A stretch of DNA of 64,000 nucleotides from Dasyornis broadbenti (taxonomy: Eukaryota; Chordata; Aves; Passeriformes; Dasyornithidae): assembly GCA_013397935.1 (NCBI GenBank), contig VZRN01011461.1:2596255-2660254 (forward strand). The letters run 5' to 3'. Position 1 is the first letter of the stretch; every line of letters begins with the position of its first letter. Under the pieces are notes generated by a model. That model was not told where the DNA came from. It worked only from the letters and a program-made list of their open reading frames with translations, and ran no database searches. The translations under genes and the position numbers were made by a program. Positions 61,072 to 64,000 of this stretch are shown piece by piece.

Positions 61072-61655
61072 TGTTAAGCTCAAATGTGACTAGTTAGGAG
61101 GTAAAAAAACCCCAAAACCCAAAAAAACCTCCAAACCCCAAAACTATTAAACAGAAAACCCCACAAAGTTTCCCCAAAAAACCAACGAGGATTATACAAT
61201 TGTCAACACTTAAGGAAAAAGCCACACCTTTAGCAAAATCTCATGAATGAAAACATTTCCCAAAACTCTATTTCCAAGGAGAGGAGAAATCTTCTTCAAT
61301 GTCCATGTCATCACTCATCGAAAAAAATTTTATAGAAAATTTTATTCAACATACAACATTTTCCAGCAAAAAAAGGCAATATACAGGAAGAGGAGTTGTA
61401 CACTGCGGCTACAGAAACAAAATAAAATACTGGAAAAGAATGTAAAATTAAGTGTGAATTGCTGATTCTATCTTTACTGCACTCAAAACTAGACACGCGG
61501 CTGGCATTAGCTCCAAAGAAAAGGAAGCAGTCTGGGGACTGAAATAAAACTACACACAATGAATATCAACATCAGTGAAATTCACTTGCAGACTCACCCA
61601 ATAAAATTAACCTCCAAGTGTTAAATTGTACATGTTCATTCATTAAATATACAAT

Positions 61656-61710
61656 TTCTTTTTTCGTTTTTTTTTCTTCTTTTTTCTTTTTTTTTTTCCT
61701 CCTTTTTTAT
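61656..61710 (+). repeat. T-rich pyrimidine tract
   Basis: A T-rich pyrimidine-dominated stretch of about 55 bases (TTTTTCTTCT-type units) lies in the USP7 3' UTR. On the transcribed strand it is a purine (A/G) tract. Confidence 0.85.
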
Positions 61711-62601
61711 ACAAAGTCAACAGCTTACTAAACACTAGTGAGCATGCCCTCTGTGCTAAAAGGCTAGTTCTTGTGTTTTCCCCATCTCTTCCCATGGTAA
61801 CTAAATTAATGGTATTTATAATCTTTTCACTTGCTTCTGCCAACTTTTGAGTGTCATTCTATTTGCCAGAAGAAGGCATAATCAATCGCAATGGTATTTC
61901 TCAATGGCTGGGAATTTAATAAAAAGACCCAAATATCTCTTTTTAGGACTCGGGGCATCCACTTGGCAAAATGGGATGCGAAGTATTGACTAAATTAAAT
62001 GAAAACTAGTTTATTAAAAAAGATTCTATGAAGCTGGAGGAGACAAAAATCCCGAATAAGTGCCAACAATGTACACAATGAAGTAGAGATTGCTATTTAT
62101 TGATGATGTGAGTTTTTCTTTTGCATTTACAAATGCACAAAAATGTCATTTAAAGTATAACTGAAGGAAATAAATCTGATGTGAGTCTAAACATAAGACT
62201 TACTAGCTGCAGTGATGGTGAACACCACACGGGAAGGGCAGCCAGTCAGCTTATGCCATCTATAAACGTACTACAGACAAATAATTTTGCCAATGTCAAC
62301 TGTTCTACTAAACTCTTCCCTCATTATGCTGACAATTGCCTTGCATTACGTTTACCATAAAATAACTCTCATTGGCATCCAAGCTTTTATAAAAACACCT
62401 TCATTTTGCTCAAAAAGGGCAGTCAATAGATACAGAGAAGCCAAACTGAACAGCCTCAACAAAATAAAATTAACATCAGCAGCAAATCCTCTTGCTGAAG
62501 ACTTCAGATATAGTGCACGTGTACCAAAGTTCTACAGTTGTTAAAAAGGTGCACACACACACTTATTTTTGTCCCTTGCCTTGACAATCTGGTTAAGTAA
62601 G

Positions 62602-64000
<1,399 letters not shown>

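Larger units (their letters stand above)
61040..62601 (-). other. USP7: USP7 3' UTR (limits uncertain)
   Basis: AT-rich, stop-filled sequence follows the USP7 stop codon on the minus strand. AATAAA is found as the complement of 62096-62101, 62010-62015, 61341-61346 and 61066-61071. The last is followed on the minus strand by a T/G-rich stretch and would give a 3' UTR of about 1.55 kb, so I used it as the working end. Shorter or longer forms are possible. Confidence 0.4.

Noticed and set aside
61098..61180. Telomere-like CCCCAAAA blocks
   Set aside because: Irregular spacing and not the vertebrate TTAGGG/CCCTAA unit. No interstitial telomere is present.

Overview
The window looks like a vertebrate nuclear genome segment, most likely from a bird. 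The evidence is a well preserved CR1 LINE 3' end near 0.7-1.25 kb, further degraded CR1 and MIR-like relics, long AT-leaning introns, and split genes with canonical GT-AG splice sites. No prokaryotic, organellar or phage features were seen. Species cannot be named from the sequence. Two short N runs (about 7713-7715 and 57780) mark assembly gaps.

Three protein-coding genes can be supported. (1) CARHSP1, minus strand, about 1-25.1 kb. A non-coding first exon sits in a CpG island at about 24.88-25.09 kb. The start-codon exon is at 8097-8289 and the first half of the cold-shock domain is at 5268-5390. The exon with the C-terminal half was not found and is probably beyond the left edge. (2) A LITAF-domain gene (LITAFD-like), plus strand, with four coding exons at 52275-56423. 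They encode a complete 142-residue protein with PSAP and PPPY motifs and both zinc-binding half-sites. (3) USP7, minus strand. Only its last coding exon is present (62602-62708), followed by a long 3' UTR running to lower coordinates. The rest of the gene lies beyond the right edge. The order CARHSP1 - LITAF-domain gene - USP7 agrees with what I recall of human 16p13.2.

Layout: 1-5267 is CARHSP1 intron with a CR1; 5391-8090 is intron; 8290-24875 is the large first intron, with a possible alternative CpG-rich promoter at about 22.0-22.35 kb; 24720-25100 is the promoter CpG island; 25.1-52.26 kb is intergenic with relic CR1 and MIR-like pieces and simple repeats; 52.26-57.0 kb is the LITAF-domain gene; 57.54-58.03 kb is a 37-bp minisatellite; 59.46-59.77 kb is an isolated GC-rich patch with an unexplained minus-strand ORF; 60.9-62.7 kb is the USP7 3' end; 62.7-64 kb is USP7 intron.

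The genes are ordinary single-copy cellular genes, not a pathway cluster: an RNA-binding cold-shock protein, an endosomal membrane adaptor of the LITAF family, and a deubiquitinase. I found no convincing undescribed system. The best leads are the complete LITAF-like gene with its late-domain motifs, its possible alternative last exon, the minisatellite with an internal perfect duplication, and the GC-rich patch at 59.5 kb.
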